A stretch of 8,949 bases of DNA from Chloroflexota bacterium. Lineage in GTDB: Bacteria; Chloroflexota; Anaerolineae; Promineifilales; Promineifilaceae. The notes below the pieces were generated by a model that searched no databases, was not told the DNA's origin, and saw only the letters and a program-made list of their open reading frames with translations. The stretch is from the NCBI GenBank assembly GCA_008501785.1, contig QQUD01000552.1, positions 1 through 8,949 of the forward strand, read 5' to 3'. This document shows, in pieces, positions 1 to 5,532 of the stretch; within the stretch, counting starts at the first letter, position 1, and the number at the start of each line of letters is the position of its first letter. The position numbers and the translations under genes are program-made.

Positions 1-134
1 ATGTGATTGTGCTGCGTGAGGTTGGATTTGATGATGGTGCTATTTTGGATATTAATCAAGTGACTGGCTACTATGCGTTTGTGAATCGGCTGGCTGATGG
101 TCTCGGTGTTGAATTGGAGTCGGCGGATCATTGA
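1..134 (+). CDS. AhpD-like / carboxymuconolactone decarboxylase family protein, C-terminal fragment
   Basis: This is the 3' end of a gene that starts before the window. Reading from base 3 gives 43 codons and a TGA at 132-134. The end of the peptide, with its run YYAFVNRLADGLGVELE, resembles the last helix of peroxidase-related AhpD/CMD-fold enzymes, where an aromatic-FVNR-adG-GVE pattern is common. Members of this fold use a CxxC pair for alkylhydroperoxidase or decarboxylase chemistry. That motif would lie upstream, so activity cannot be judged here. The fragment is on the same strand as the following lipoprotein, with a gap of about 100 bases, and no terminator is visible between them. The family call is from recognition of a short tail only. 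Confidence 0.6.
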   Translation, partial: VIVLREVGFDDGAILDINQVTGYYAFVNRLADGLGVELESADH

Positions 135-169
135 AAGATAAGTAAATTCTAGGAAATTCGTTCAGTCTA

Positions 170-199
170 TTGTGAATGGTTGTGTTGACCTTGTATGAT
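170..199 (+). promoter_or_regulatory. Candidate sigma-70 promoter for the lipoprotein gene
   Basis: TTGTGA at 170-175 (4 of 6 to TTGACA) is followed after 18 bases by TATGAT at 194-199 (5 of 6 to TATAAT). A start near 206 would leave a leader of about 27 bases before the ATG at 233. This is by eye only. Confidence 0.35.
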
Positions 200-232
200 G
201 CTGCCAACTCTAGGGAAACAAAAGGATTCACA

Positions 233-790
233 ATGAACATGAGGTATTTGCTGCGGAAACGGCCGTATTTACCCCTCCTCCTCTTATTCACCTTTGCTAT
301 TTCAGCCTGTAGCGGAGCTGCCGGTTCGGAACCCGCTGTCTCTGACGAAATGGGCGAGATGGAGAGCATGGATGAGTCAGACCACGATGGTAATGATGCA
401 ATGAACCATGATGAAATGGTAGAGATGGGGGATGATCATGAACATGATGACACAGATGATGATCATGAACATGAGGAGATGCGCGTGAACCGTGTTCCCA
501 ATGAAGGGGCTGCCATTCAAATCAGTGCGCCCAGCAGTGGGGATACGTTTTCTGCATCTGAGCAGGTGATTGTCGAAATTGAAACTGAGAATTTTGATTT
601 AATGGCGGAAGGGTATCATTGGCATGTTTATGTGGATGGCGAGTCGTGGGGGATGGTGATGGGCGGTAATCAAGATCGGCCGCTAACGGGATTGGAACCT
701 GGTGAGCATATGATTGAAGTGTACCTTTCTATTCCAAGCCACGAAGAGTTAGCAGAGGGTGACAGTATTATGATTAATGTCACTGAATAG
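233..790 (+). CDS. Acidic, Met/His-rich surface lipoprotein of unknown function
   Basis: The chosen start is the ATG at 233, which gives 185 residues. It follows AAAGGA at about 221-226 and places a basic n-region (RKR) directly before the hydrophobic core. An upstream in-frame start at 176 would add 19 residues ahead of the signal peptide and is unlikely. Residues 4-25 form a lipoprotein signal ending in the lipobox ISA-C, with Cys26 as the lipidated residue. Residues 38-83 are a disordered-looking linker very rich in Asp, Glu, Met and His, including two copies of DDHEH. Residues 88-185 look like a compact beta-sandwich. It has a HWHVYVDG strand (129-136) and a LEPGEHMIEVYL segment (154-165), an arrangement similar to DUF4399-type Ig-like domains, though I cannot assign it firmly. 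Metal (copper or zinc) binding by the linker is inference from composition. One ACGGCCGT palindrome lies at 259-266, within the signal peptide. Confidence 0.85.
   Translation: MNMRYLLRKRPYLPLLLLFTFAISACSGAAGSEPAVSDEMGEMESMDESDHDGNDAMNHDEMVEMGDDHEHDDTDDDHEHEEMRVNRVPNEGAAIQISAPSSGDTFSASEQVIVEIETENFDLMAEGYHWHVYVDGESWGMVMGGNQDRPLTGLEPGEHMIEVYLSIPSHEELAEGDSIMINVTE
431..474 (+). repeat. 27-base-spaced direct repeat encoding DDHEH
   Basis: GATGATCATGAACATGA occurs at 431-447 and again at 458-474, an exact 17-base repeat with a 27-base (nine-codon) period. It lies inside the acidic linker of the lipoprotein and keeps the reading frame, so it looks like an internal duplication that lengthened the Asp/His tract. 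Confidence 0.85.
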
Positions 791-864
791 GTTTTGGATT
801 TAGGTGGTTTATTTGGGTAATCTTAATGTGCCATTCAACGAAGCGTAAACGCCCCGCCGACGAG

Positions 865-914
865 ATGGAAGCCCCTCCGGGGCTCGATTTCAGCCCCGGA
901 GGGGCTTCCATTTT
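865..914 (+). terminator. Strong hairpin terminator, perfect 20-bp stem
   Basis: Left arm 865-884 and right arm 892-911 are perfect reverse complements with a 7-base loop. The stem core is GCCCCTCCGGGGC-like and the right arm runs into TTTT at 911-914. It sits 75 bases after the lipoprotein stop and between two convergent genes, so termination of the + transcript is the simplest role. The length and perfection of the stem also fit a dispersed palindromic repeat. Confidence 0.75.
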
Positions 915-917
915 GCA

Positions 918-940
918 GCCGAGGGCTTTCAGCCCTTGGC
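918..940. repeat. Second GC-rich hairpin next to the terminator
   Basis: GCCGAGGGCT (918-927) and AGCCCTTGGC (931-940) pair over ten positions, with one G-T wobble and a TTC loop. No T-run follows on either strand, so this is more likely a repeat-type hairpin than a second terminator. It shares the TTCAGCCC loop-to-stem junction with the preceding hairpin, which suggests related origin. Confidence 0.55.
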
Positions 941-957
941 GAAGGTGGTACATGCGA

Positions 958-1779
958 TTACTTAAGGTAGTTGAGGATGGTGTTGGCGACGAGTAACGGC
1001 CGTTCCATCATCATCATATGCCCCACATCCGGCAGTTCCACGAAGGTGGCGTGAGGCTGTAACTGCTGCCAGTTTGCCCATGCATCTGGGAAAAGCGTAT
1101 CCGTTTCCGTGCCGCGAATGGCTAAGGTGGGGTGTTTGACTTGGGCAATTGCTTCCCACACTTTTTGCGGCGGATTTGCGTAAAAAGCCGCTTCCCAATC
1201 TCGTGGCCAGCGCAGCACGAATTCACCATTTGACTCAGCAATAGAATGGTTGACATAATCCCACAGCGCCTCGTCTGACCAACGACCAAACACCTTTTTC
1301 TCGCGGAACCGATTGAAGGCAGCTTGTCTCGTGGACCATCGATTTTTACGATTAAACGCCCGATCTACCATCGGCATATGTTGCCGCATCATGTTTGGAT
1401 TGGCAGCAGCCATTTGCAAAATGTGTGGCGGTAGAAAGACGGGGTCCACCAATACCAATGTTTGAAAAAGCTCAGGCCGCTTTACAGCAGCGTAAACTGT
1501 AGAAACAGCGCCCAACGAATGCCCCATTGCCACCTGTGGCCGAATGTCTTCCTGTTCAAAAAAGCGAATCAAATCATCTGCAATAATGTGCCAATCTGTT
1601 CCCAATTCGTCGGGTGAGGTGTTCGACCACAATGGGCGATGATAGGTGGCAATCACACGATAATGCGCTAAAAACGGCTCAATAAATTGACGAAACGTTT
1701 CCGGCGTGTATGCATTTGGTGCCGCAAAGTGCAGCAGCGGGCCATCGCCGCCAAAGTTGTAAAAAGGGATGGTGTTCAT
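958..1779 (-). CDS. Alpha/beta hydrolase fold protein
   Basis: The protein has 273 residues from the ATG at 1777-1779. The open frame continues upstream, but that extension is translated repeat DNA (see the rejected list), so the internal Met is chosen. A purine-rich AAGAGA precedes it weakly. The nucleophile elbow GHSLG is at residues 86-90 (Ser88). The C-terminal DVGHMMMME block supplies the catalytic His (His254), and Asp227 in RGTETDTLF is the likely acid. A short helical lid lies between about 112 and 195. Length and motif spacing match single-domain esterase or hydrolase members. The substrate cannot be told from sequence. The gene lies downstream of ubiE on the same strand with a 133-base repeat-filled gap, so cotranscription is possible. 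MenH (SHCHC synthase) shares this fold and would suit a menaquinone neighbour, but I see no specific MenH signature. AACGGCCGTT lies at 995-1004. Confidence 0.88.
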   Translation of the reverse strand: MNTIPFYNFGGDGPLLHFAAPNAYTPETFRQFIEPFLAHYRVIATYHRPLWSNTSPDELGTDWHIIADDLIRFFEQEDIRPQVAMGHSLGAVSTVYAAVKRPELFQTLVLVDPVFLPPHILQMAAANPNMMRQHMPMVDRAFNRKNRWSTRQAAFNRFREKKVFGRWSDEALWDYVNHSIAESNGEFVLRWPRDWEAAFYANPPQKVWEAIAQVKHPTLAIRGTETDTLFPDAWANWQQLQPHATFVELPDVGHMMMMERPLLVANTILNYLK

Positions 1780-1800
1780 TGGATTTTCTCTTAATGCAGA

Positions 1801-1830
1801 GGGGCAAGGGGCAGGAGGCAGGGGGCAAGG
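1801..1830. repeat. G-rich GGGGCA(A/G)GG short repeat
   Basis: Near-tandem units of the type GGGGCAAGG, GGCAGGAGG and CAGGGGGCAAGG lie between the hydrolase and ubiE genes. The strand bias (G on +, C on -) and lack of coding pattern mark it as an intergenic repeat. On the - strand it is a C/T-rich leader just upstream of the hydrolase gene. Confidence 0.6.
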
Positions 1831-1874
1831 AAGAGGAAACATGCAAGATATTCTTTCTCTTTCGCTCTCTTCCC

Positions 1875-1912
1875 CTCTGTGCAACTCTGTGCCTTCTCTG
1901 TGCAACTCTGTG
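1875..1912. repeat. Two-copy 17-base direct repeat, 21-base period
   Basis: CTCTGTGCAACTCTGTG is present at 1875-1891 and 1896-1912. Each copy is itself built from two CTCTGTG blocks around CAA. The array abuts the ubiE stop codon (1913-1915), so it marks the 3' end of that gene. It is not a CRISPR array, because the copies are separated by only four bases. Confidence 0.75.
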
Positions 1913-2629
1913 TCACGCTTCTCCCCCAGGTTTTTGCCCAACATGCACGGCGATGGTGCCGAACATGAACATTTTGTAGGTTACGTTTGTCAGTCCGGTG
2001 TTGCGCATGATGGTGGCTAATGATTCGGGTGATTGGAACTGTTGGGTGCTGTCTGGCAGGTAGCTGTAGGCGTCGGATTCGCCGGTGAGCAGCTTGCCCA
2101 GCAGGGGGATTACATAGTTGAGGTGGATGAGGATAAACGGCCGTAACACATTCCGCTTTGGTGGACTCGATTCCAGCACCACTACATGCCCCCCCGGTTT
2201 CGTCACGCGCATCTGTTCTCGAAACGCACCTGGCACGTCAATCACATTCCGCATCAAAAAGCCGGACGTGACCGCATCAAAACTGTCGTCGGGAAATGGC
2301 AGCGCCAGCGTATCCGAGCCAACCCATTGCAGCGCGGCTCGTTCGGGGATGTGCTTGCCAGCCTGCATCATTTCTACGGTAAAGTCACCGCCAATCGCTT
2401 GCAGACCGGGAACTTGCTGCTGCCCTTCGTGGGCGATGTCGCCGGTGCCGGTGGCGATGTCTAGAAGACGGCCGTTTTCCGGCAATCTCGCCTGCGCAAT
2501 CACATACCGCCGCCAGCGCAAATCCTGTCCAAACGTCATCACCCGGTTCATCAAGTCATACCGGGATGCAATCCGGGCAAACATATCCTGTACATATTCC
2601 GCCCGTTCCTGTCCTTCCAAATGTGCCAT
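1913..2629 (-). CDS. ubiE: Demethylmenaquinone (UbiE/MenG-type) C-methyltransferase
   Basis: The protein has 238 residues, the usual length for the family. UbiE/MenG transfers a methyl group from S-adenosylmethionine to demethylmenaquinone in the last step of menaquinone synthesis. The N-terminal signature YDLMNRVMTFGQDLRWRR is at residues 24-41. SAM-binding motif I is LLDIATGTGD (55-64). The acidic residue of motif II is in GGDFT (80-84), GFLMRNV is at 123-129 and the second family signature RVTKPGG is at 141-147. The C-terminus, with GTIAVHVGQKPG, is also typical. The start ATG at 2627-2629 follows AGAAGTG, an acceptable ribosome binding site. No quinone-synthesis neighbours are visible, so menaquinone rather than ubiquinone is inferred from the probable phylum. 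ACGGCCGT occurs twice, at 2137-2144 and 2468-2475. Confidence 0.93.
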   Translation of the reverse strand: MAHLEGQERAEYVQDMFARIASRYDLMNRVMTFGQDLRWRRYVIAQARLPENGRLLDIATGTGDIAHEGQQQVPGLQAIGGDFTVEMMQAGKHIPERAALQWVGSDTLALPFPDDSFDAVTSGFLMRNVIDVPGAFREQMRVTKPGGHVVVLESSPPKRNVLRPFILIHLNYVIPLLGKLLTGESDAYSYLPDSTQQFQSPESLATIMRNTGLTNVTYKMFMFGTIAVHVGQKPGGEA

Positions 2630-2643
2630 AATTCACTTCTCAC

Positions 2644-2669
2644 AAAAAACAGGCGACCCTTGGGTCGCC
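2644..2669 (-). terminator. Intrinsic terminator in the ubiE leader
   Basis: On the - strand, GGCGACCC and GGGTCGCC (2652-2669) form an eight-base stem (a seven-base stem if a four-base loop is left), followed closely by TTTTTT (complement of 2644-2649). It ends only about 15 bases before the ubiE ATG. It either terminates transcripts arriving from the transposase side or acts as an attenuator within the ubiE leader. Confidence 0.7.
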
Positions 2670-2689
2670 CAAAATTGATTGTTAACTCG

Positions 2690-2698
2690 ATTATAACA
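2690..2698 (-). promoter_or_regulatory. Extended -10 promoter for ubiE
   Basis: Read on the - strand this is TG-T-TATAAT, a perfect -10 hexamer with an extended TG. No good -35 is present, which is normal for extended -10 promoters. The start would fall near 2683, giving a leader of about 54 bases that contains the 2652-2669 hairpin. Confidence 0.55.
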
Positions 2699-2789
2699 AC
2701 TGGAATTATGAATGCACTATGTTTAGTTCAATTATTTGTTTTATCCTCATTTTATAGACATTGAATGAATTCGACGTCTGAGTCTGGAA

Positions 2790-2806
2790 ACCTGTTTTAA
2801 ACAGGT
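2790..2806. repeat. AT-centred palindrome beside the REP element
   Basis: ACCTGTTT and AAACAGGT flank a single T, a 17-base near-perfect palindrome. It sits three bases outside the left REP arm and may be part of the same repeat unit. It could also be a dimeric operator site; nothing in the context decides. Confidence 0.5.
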
Positions 2807-2808
2807 CG

Positions 2809-2860
2809 GCTGTGGCCGGTCTCCTGACCGAGCGGCCTTCTTTCTTCGGTCTCCAGATCG
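2809..2860 (-). repeat. REP-like repeat, transposase 3' side (two hairpins)
   Basis: The first hairpin is CGGTC-TCCT-GACCG at 2817-2830. A second related sequence, CGGTCTCCAGATCG at 2847-2860, differs in the last part, so one stem pair is mismatched. The TTTTT following at 2861-2865 could make it a weak + strand terminator. The pair looks like a BIME-style doublet downstream of the transposase. Confidence 0.65.
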
Positions 2861-2871
2861 TTTTTGTTCCC

Positions 2872-3417
2872 TCACCATTCAATCCCCGTCAGAAGTACAT
2901 CCGTCTTCCCCGGCGGATCCAATAGCCAATACGCCGCTGACGTAAACCGCCAAGCTGTCCCTTGATGCACCAATCCCTTGCGACGCGGATTGTTGTGAAT
3001 ATAAGCAAATTTTGTTTGCCAAAATTCTGTCGTCCATATCGCCATCGGATGCCGACTCTGCTGCCAAAATTGGCGTTCCCTATCTTTTCTACCTGATTGG
3101 TGCATTGCTGCTCGAAACGTTTTCGGCATATGCTGGTCGCAATAATCAGTTAGCTTGCGCCCAGTAAATTTCTGCATATCTCGCAGCGTTTTCCGTAGTC
3201 GATCCACGTTAAAATCAGCATCAAACAGGATTAAATGAATGTGAGTGGGCATGATCACAAATGCATTTATACGCAGACTCTTTTTGTGATGACAGAAGTT
3301 CAGGCTTTCTGTTACGATGAGACAAGTCTCTTTTGAAATAAATACTGGCAGCCATTCAATCACCGAAAAGGTGAGATAATAAATAGCGACTCCTTCTTGA
3401 ATTTGGCAAGTTTCCAC
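2872..3417 (-). CDS. REP-associated tyrosine transposase (IS200/IS605-like Y1, RAYT)
   Basis: The protein has 181 residues from a GTG start at 3415-3417 and has the full length of its subfamily. It is a single-strand DNA transposase of the HUH type. The HUH motif is MPTHIHLIL with His59 and His61, and the catalytic tyrosine is Tyr139 in KFAYIHNNPRRKGLV, a block highly typical of RAYTs. The conserved FWQQSRHP segment is at 117-124. Frame and motifs are intact, so it may be active. RAYTs act on REP palindromes and are usually domesticated single-copy genes, and the inverted REP-like arms on both sides support this. Unlike most neighbouring genes, it contains no ACGGCCGT. The start is uncertain because no clear ribosome binding site precedes the GTG; AAAGAA is the only purine run. 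Confidence 0.9.
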   Translation of the reverse strand: METCQIQEGVAIYYLTFSVIEWLPVFISKETCLIVTESLNFCHHKKSLRINAFVIMPTHIHLILFDADFNVDRLRKTLRDMQKFTGRKLTDYCDQHMPKTFRAAMHQSGRKDRERQFWQQSRHPMAIWTTEFWQTKFAYIHNNPRRKGLVHQGTAWRFTSAAYWLLDPPGKTDVLLTGIEW

Positions 3418-3562
3418 AGTGCAATTCTTTCGACATAAGATGGCGTTTGATTGTAGCGGGTTTGAGGAGAATTAACTAATTGGCTAGGGATCGTTTGATT
3501 TTTCGTTGAGATATTGATTCGTAGTGATGAATATGGTTGGAAACCGGGGAGGAAGAGGGGCA

Positions 3563-3584
3563 CGGTCAGGAGACCGGCCACAGC
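3563..3584 (+). repeat. REP-like repeat, transposase 5' side
   Basis: This is an exact reverse complement of 2809-2830, including the CGGTC-AGGA-GACCG hairpin at 3563-3576. The tail continues into GGCCACAGC. It lies about 145 bases upstream of the transposase start and just after the broken phosphotransferase's stop codon. Confidence 0.75.
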
Positions 3585-3606
3585 GAGGTGGGAGCGTAGC
3601 CGCGAG

Positions 3607-4220
3607 CTAAATGAGCTGACGCACAATGTTTAAAAGAATGTTGGTATAGGCAGGCGGCAGTCCTTCGATGATGCGGGCGGCGGCGGTGGGGAGGAGCCAT
3701 TCGTTGATGTCGTTGGTGGTCAGGGTACTTTGGCTGAGGTAGTAGGCTTCGTAGGTGTTGTAAAAGGTTTGGCGCAGGTGGTCGAGGTGTTCGCGTTGGG
3801 TGGGGCCATCGGGTAAGGCACCAGCGGTCATGAGGATGCGGGTGCGGGCGATGTCGGCGGCGGGGTGGCCCTGGGTGGCGTCGATCCAGTCGATGACGAT
3901 GGGGCCGTTTGTTGATGCATTGCCAGGTGCAAATCAGCCATTTGGTGAGCGAAGTGGACGACTTGTTTAGGGTTGGTCATGACGGCGGTGAGCATCGTTT
4001 TGCCTGCGACGCGCTCGTAGATGATGCCAGAACGGCCGTTTACCTTTACCAACGCTACCGCCGCAGGCGTCTCCACCTCAGCCGCACAAACCGTATTCAC
4101 CAACTCGAACTCAAAATCAGCTTCGTGCGGGAATTCTGGACGGTATAATTTGAGAATGTGATTGTTTCCCCAGGCAAATATTTCAGCGGTACGGCCGTCT
4201 GCTAATTTGTTACCTTGCAT
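3607..4220 (-). pseudogene. Phosphotransferase (APH/choline-kinase-like), internally deleted and frameshifted
   Basis: The start is the ATG at 4218-4220, preceded by AGAGGT (4226-4231) at five bases. The first frame encodes about 106 residues of the kinase N-lobe: GNKLADGRTAEIFAWG, then ILKLYRP with the ATP-site Lys, then SGIIYERV and MADLHLAMH. Near 3900-3911 the homology jumps to another frame encoding IVIDWIDATQGHPAADIARTR, the metal-binding loop, followed by the normal C-terminal helices to the TAG at 3607-3609. The intervening 50-60 residues, which in this family include the catalytic HGDFHPDN loop, are missing. The first frame runs on as nonsense to a TGA at 3828. Loss of the catalytic loop plus the frame change means an inactive product. 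The substrate of the ancestor is unknown. ACGGCCGT copies remain at 4032-4039 and 4191-4198. Confidence 0.85.
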
Positions 4221-4225
4221 GTGCA

Positions 4226-4231
4226 ACCTCT
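4226..4231 (-). promoter_or_regulatory. Ribosome binding site deciding the phosphotransferase start
   Basis: AGAGGT on the - strand lies five bases before the ATG at 4220. It favours that Met over the one at 4247, which has no such site and would add nine non-homologous residues. Confidence 0.65.
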
Positions 4232-4232
4232 T

Positions 4233-4262
4233 TTGGCTTGAATCCATAAGAATGAATAAAAT
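4233..4262 (+). promoter_or_regulatory. Candidate promoter giving a leaderless DUF3048 transcript
   Basis: TTGGCT (4233-4238, 4 of 6) and TAAAAT (4257-4262, 5 of 6) are 18 bases apart. A start seven bases after the -10 falls on the ATG at 4269, which also lacks a Shine-Dalgarno sequence. The promoter overlaps the 5' region of the divergent phosphotransferase pseudogene. Confidence 0.45.
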
Positions 4263-4268
4263 TAGCGT

Positions 4269-5510
4269 ATGGTTACTTCAAGACATTCACACTGGATATT
4301 CTTACTCATTTTGCTGGCGATTTTACTACCAGCTTGTGGTTCTGACGAGGGGGCCGCCGCCGCTCCCGATGCAGAAATCCCAACGACCGAATCTGTTGCT
4401 GCCGCAGCAACGGATATGCCATCCACATTGGCTCCAACTTCGACAACTGAAGCGCGACTGCCACCGCCTGTGTTAGAAGTGGATGCAGAGCCGACGGCAA
4501 CGAATACGGCCGTTCCCACCCCCACCGTCACGCCGCTTCCCGTCGAGATTAACACCTTGGCTGACTTTGGCACGGACCGCAACCCGCTCACGGGAGAACT
4601 GGTTGATGACCCGGCTGTGTTACAACGGCGTCCCATCGCCATCAAGATTTCTAACAATCCGCCCAGCTACACGCGTCCGCAGCATGGCATTGGTCAGGCT
4701 GACATTGTGTTTGAGCATATCACCGAGACGAATATCACACGATTTACGGCGATTTTCTACAGCCAAACGCCGCCCGATATTGGCCCCGTGCGCAGTGCGC
4801 GGCTAATTGATTTAGAGATTCCAGCGATGTATGACACGGCGCTGGTGATGTCTGGTTCACATCCGCTGGTATCGCGGGCATTGTACAACTCGGACATTGG
4901 CGACAGCATTTTGCGTGAAGTGGCGACGGGTTTTTATCGCACCGACGATACGTCAAAACCATCTGAGCATACGCTTCATGCCGACCCGGTTGGGTTATGG
5001 GAATGGCTGGATAATTATGAGACGAATCATGCGCCTATTTTTTCGAATGCGATGGCTTTTAACAGCACGCCGCCAGCAGGGGGGGCGCCAGCGATGCATA
5101 TTACGCTCGATTATTCGACGTGGTCGCATGTGGAATGGGATTTTGATGTGGAAAACGGCCGTTATTACCGCACTGTCGATGGCGAAACATTTGTCGATGG
5201 CAACAACGATGAGCAGGTTAGCGCAGCCAATGTGATCATCATCTACGCGCCGCATACCTTCGACAAAGAGATTTGTGTATACCATGACGGCGAAACATGC
5301 ACCCTATACACAACAGAAATCCAAATCTGGGGGCAAGGGTTCGGGCAAATCATGCGTGATGGCCGCAAATACGATGTCACCTGGGTGCGCAACAATCGCC
5401 ACGACATGCTCACCTTTTTAGATGCAGATGGCAATGTCGTGCCGCTGCAAGTCGGCAACACATGGTTTCAGGTCTTTCCATTTTATTTAGATGATCCAGT
5501 GATTGAATGA
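4269..5510 (+). CDS. DUF3048 (YerB-like) lipoprotein
   Basis: The protein has 413 residues. The signal peptide (residues 1-22) ends in the lipobox LLPA-C, with Cys23 for lipid attachment. Residues 24-95 are an Ala/Pro/Thr-rich spacer. The DUF3048 N-terminal domain begins with NPLTGELV (105-112), continues through RPIAIKISNNP (121-131) and contains the hallmark GPVRSAR (172-178). The smaller C-terminal DUF3048 domain spans about 275-405 and includes IYAPHTFDKE and DVTWVRNNR. The family relative YerB of Bacillus is a lipoprotein of unknown biochemistry. Surface exposure is inferred. It is convergent with the deacetylase gene (22 bases between stop codons), and both share a membrane anchor plus Pro/Thr spacer, so a common envelope role is plausible. 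ACGGCCGT occurs at 4506-4513 (in the spacer) and 5155-5162. Confidence 0.92.
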   Translation: MVTSRHSHWIFLLILLAILLPACGSDEGAAAAPDAEIPTTESVAAAATDMPSTLAPTSTTEARLPPPVLEVDAEPTATNTAVPTPTVTPLPVEINTLADFGTDRNPLTGELVDDPAVLQRRPIAIKISNNPPSYTRPQHGIGQADIVFEHITETNITRFTAIFYSQTPPDIGPVRSARLIDLEIPAMYDTALVMSGSHPLVSRALYNSDIGDSILREVATGFYRTDDTSKPSEHTLHADPVGLWEWLDNYETNHAPIFSNAMAFNSTPPAGGAPAMHITLDYSTWSHVEWDFDVENGRYYRTVDGETFVDGNNDEQVSAANVIIIYAPHTFDKEICVYHDGETCTLYTTEIQIWGQGFGQIMRDGRKYDVTWVRNNRHDMLTFLDADGNVVPLQVGNTWFQVFPFYLDDPVIE

Positions 5511-5532
5511 GTCGCGTACAGGTGCATCGCAC

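Larger units (their letters stand above)
2809..3584. mobile_element. RAYT/REP unit: transposase gene between inverted REP-like repeats
   Basis: A 22-base sequence at 2809-2830 recurs as its exact reverse complement at 3563-3584, enclosing the transposase gene. Each copy contains a small hairpin, CGGTC-TCCT-GACCG on one strand. Such a pair of inverted REP elements around a single Y1 transposase is the classical layout of a REP-associated tyrosine transposase locus. No target-site duplication is expected for this class. Confidence 0.75.

Noticed and set aside
52..369. 105-codon - strand open frame across the first two genes.
   Set aside because: It is antisense to two recognisable reading frames and has no family features.
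1875..1912. Possible CRISPR array.
   Set aside because: There are only two copies with a four-base gap, and no spacers or cas genes.
1780..1944. N-terminal extension of the hydrolase (55 extra codons).
   Set aside because: It translates the G-rich and CTCTGTG repeats and overlaps the ubiE 3' end; the hydrolase fold begins at the Met at 1779.
2118..2678. 186-codon + strand open frame opposite ubiE.
   Set aside because: It is a shadow of the well-supported ubiE gene, with no sensible domain content.
2630..2760. A known riboswitch upstream of ubiE.
   Set aside because: The leader is only about 54 bases and holds just one hairpin; no aptamer core is recognisable.
3360..3626. 88-codon open frame on the - strand over the transposase start.
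   Set aside because: It is out of frame with the transposase and includes the REP repeat; the hydrophobic stretch comes from repeat DNA.
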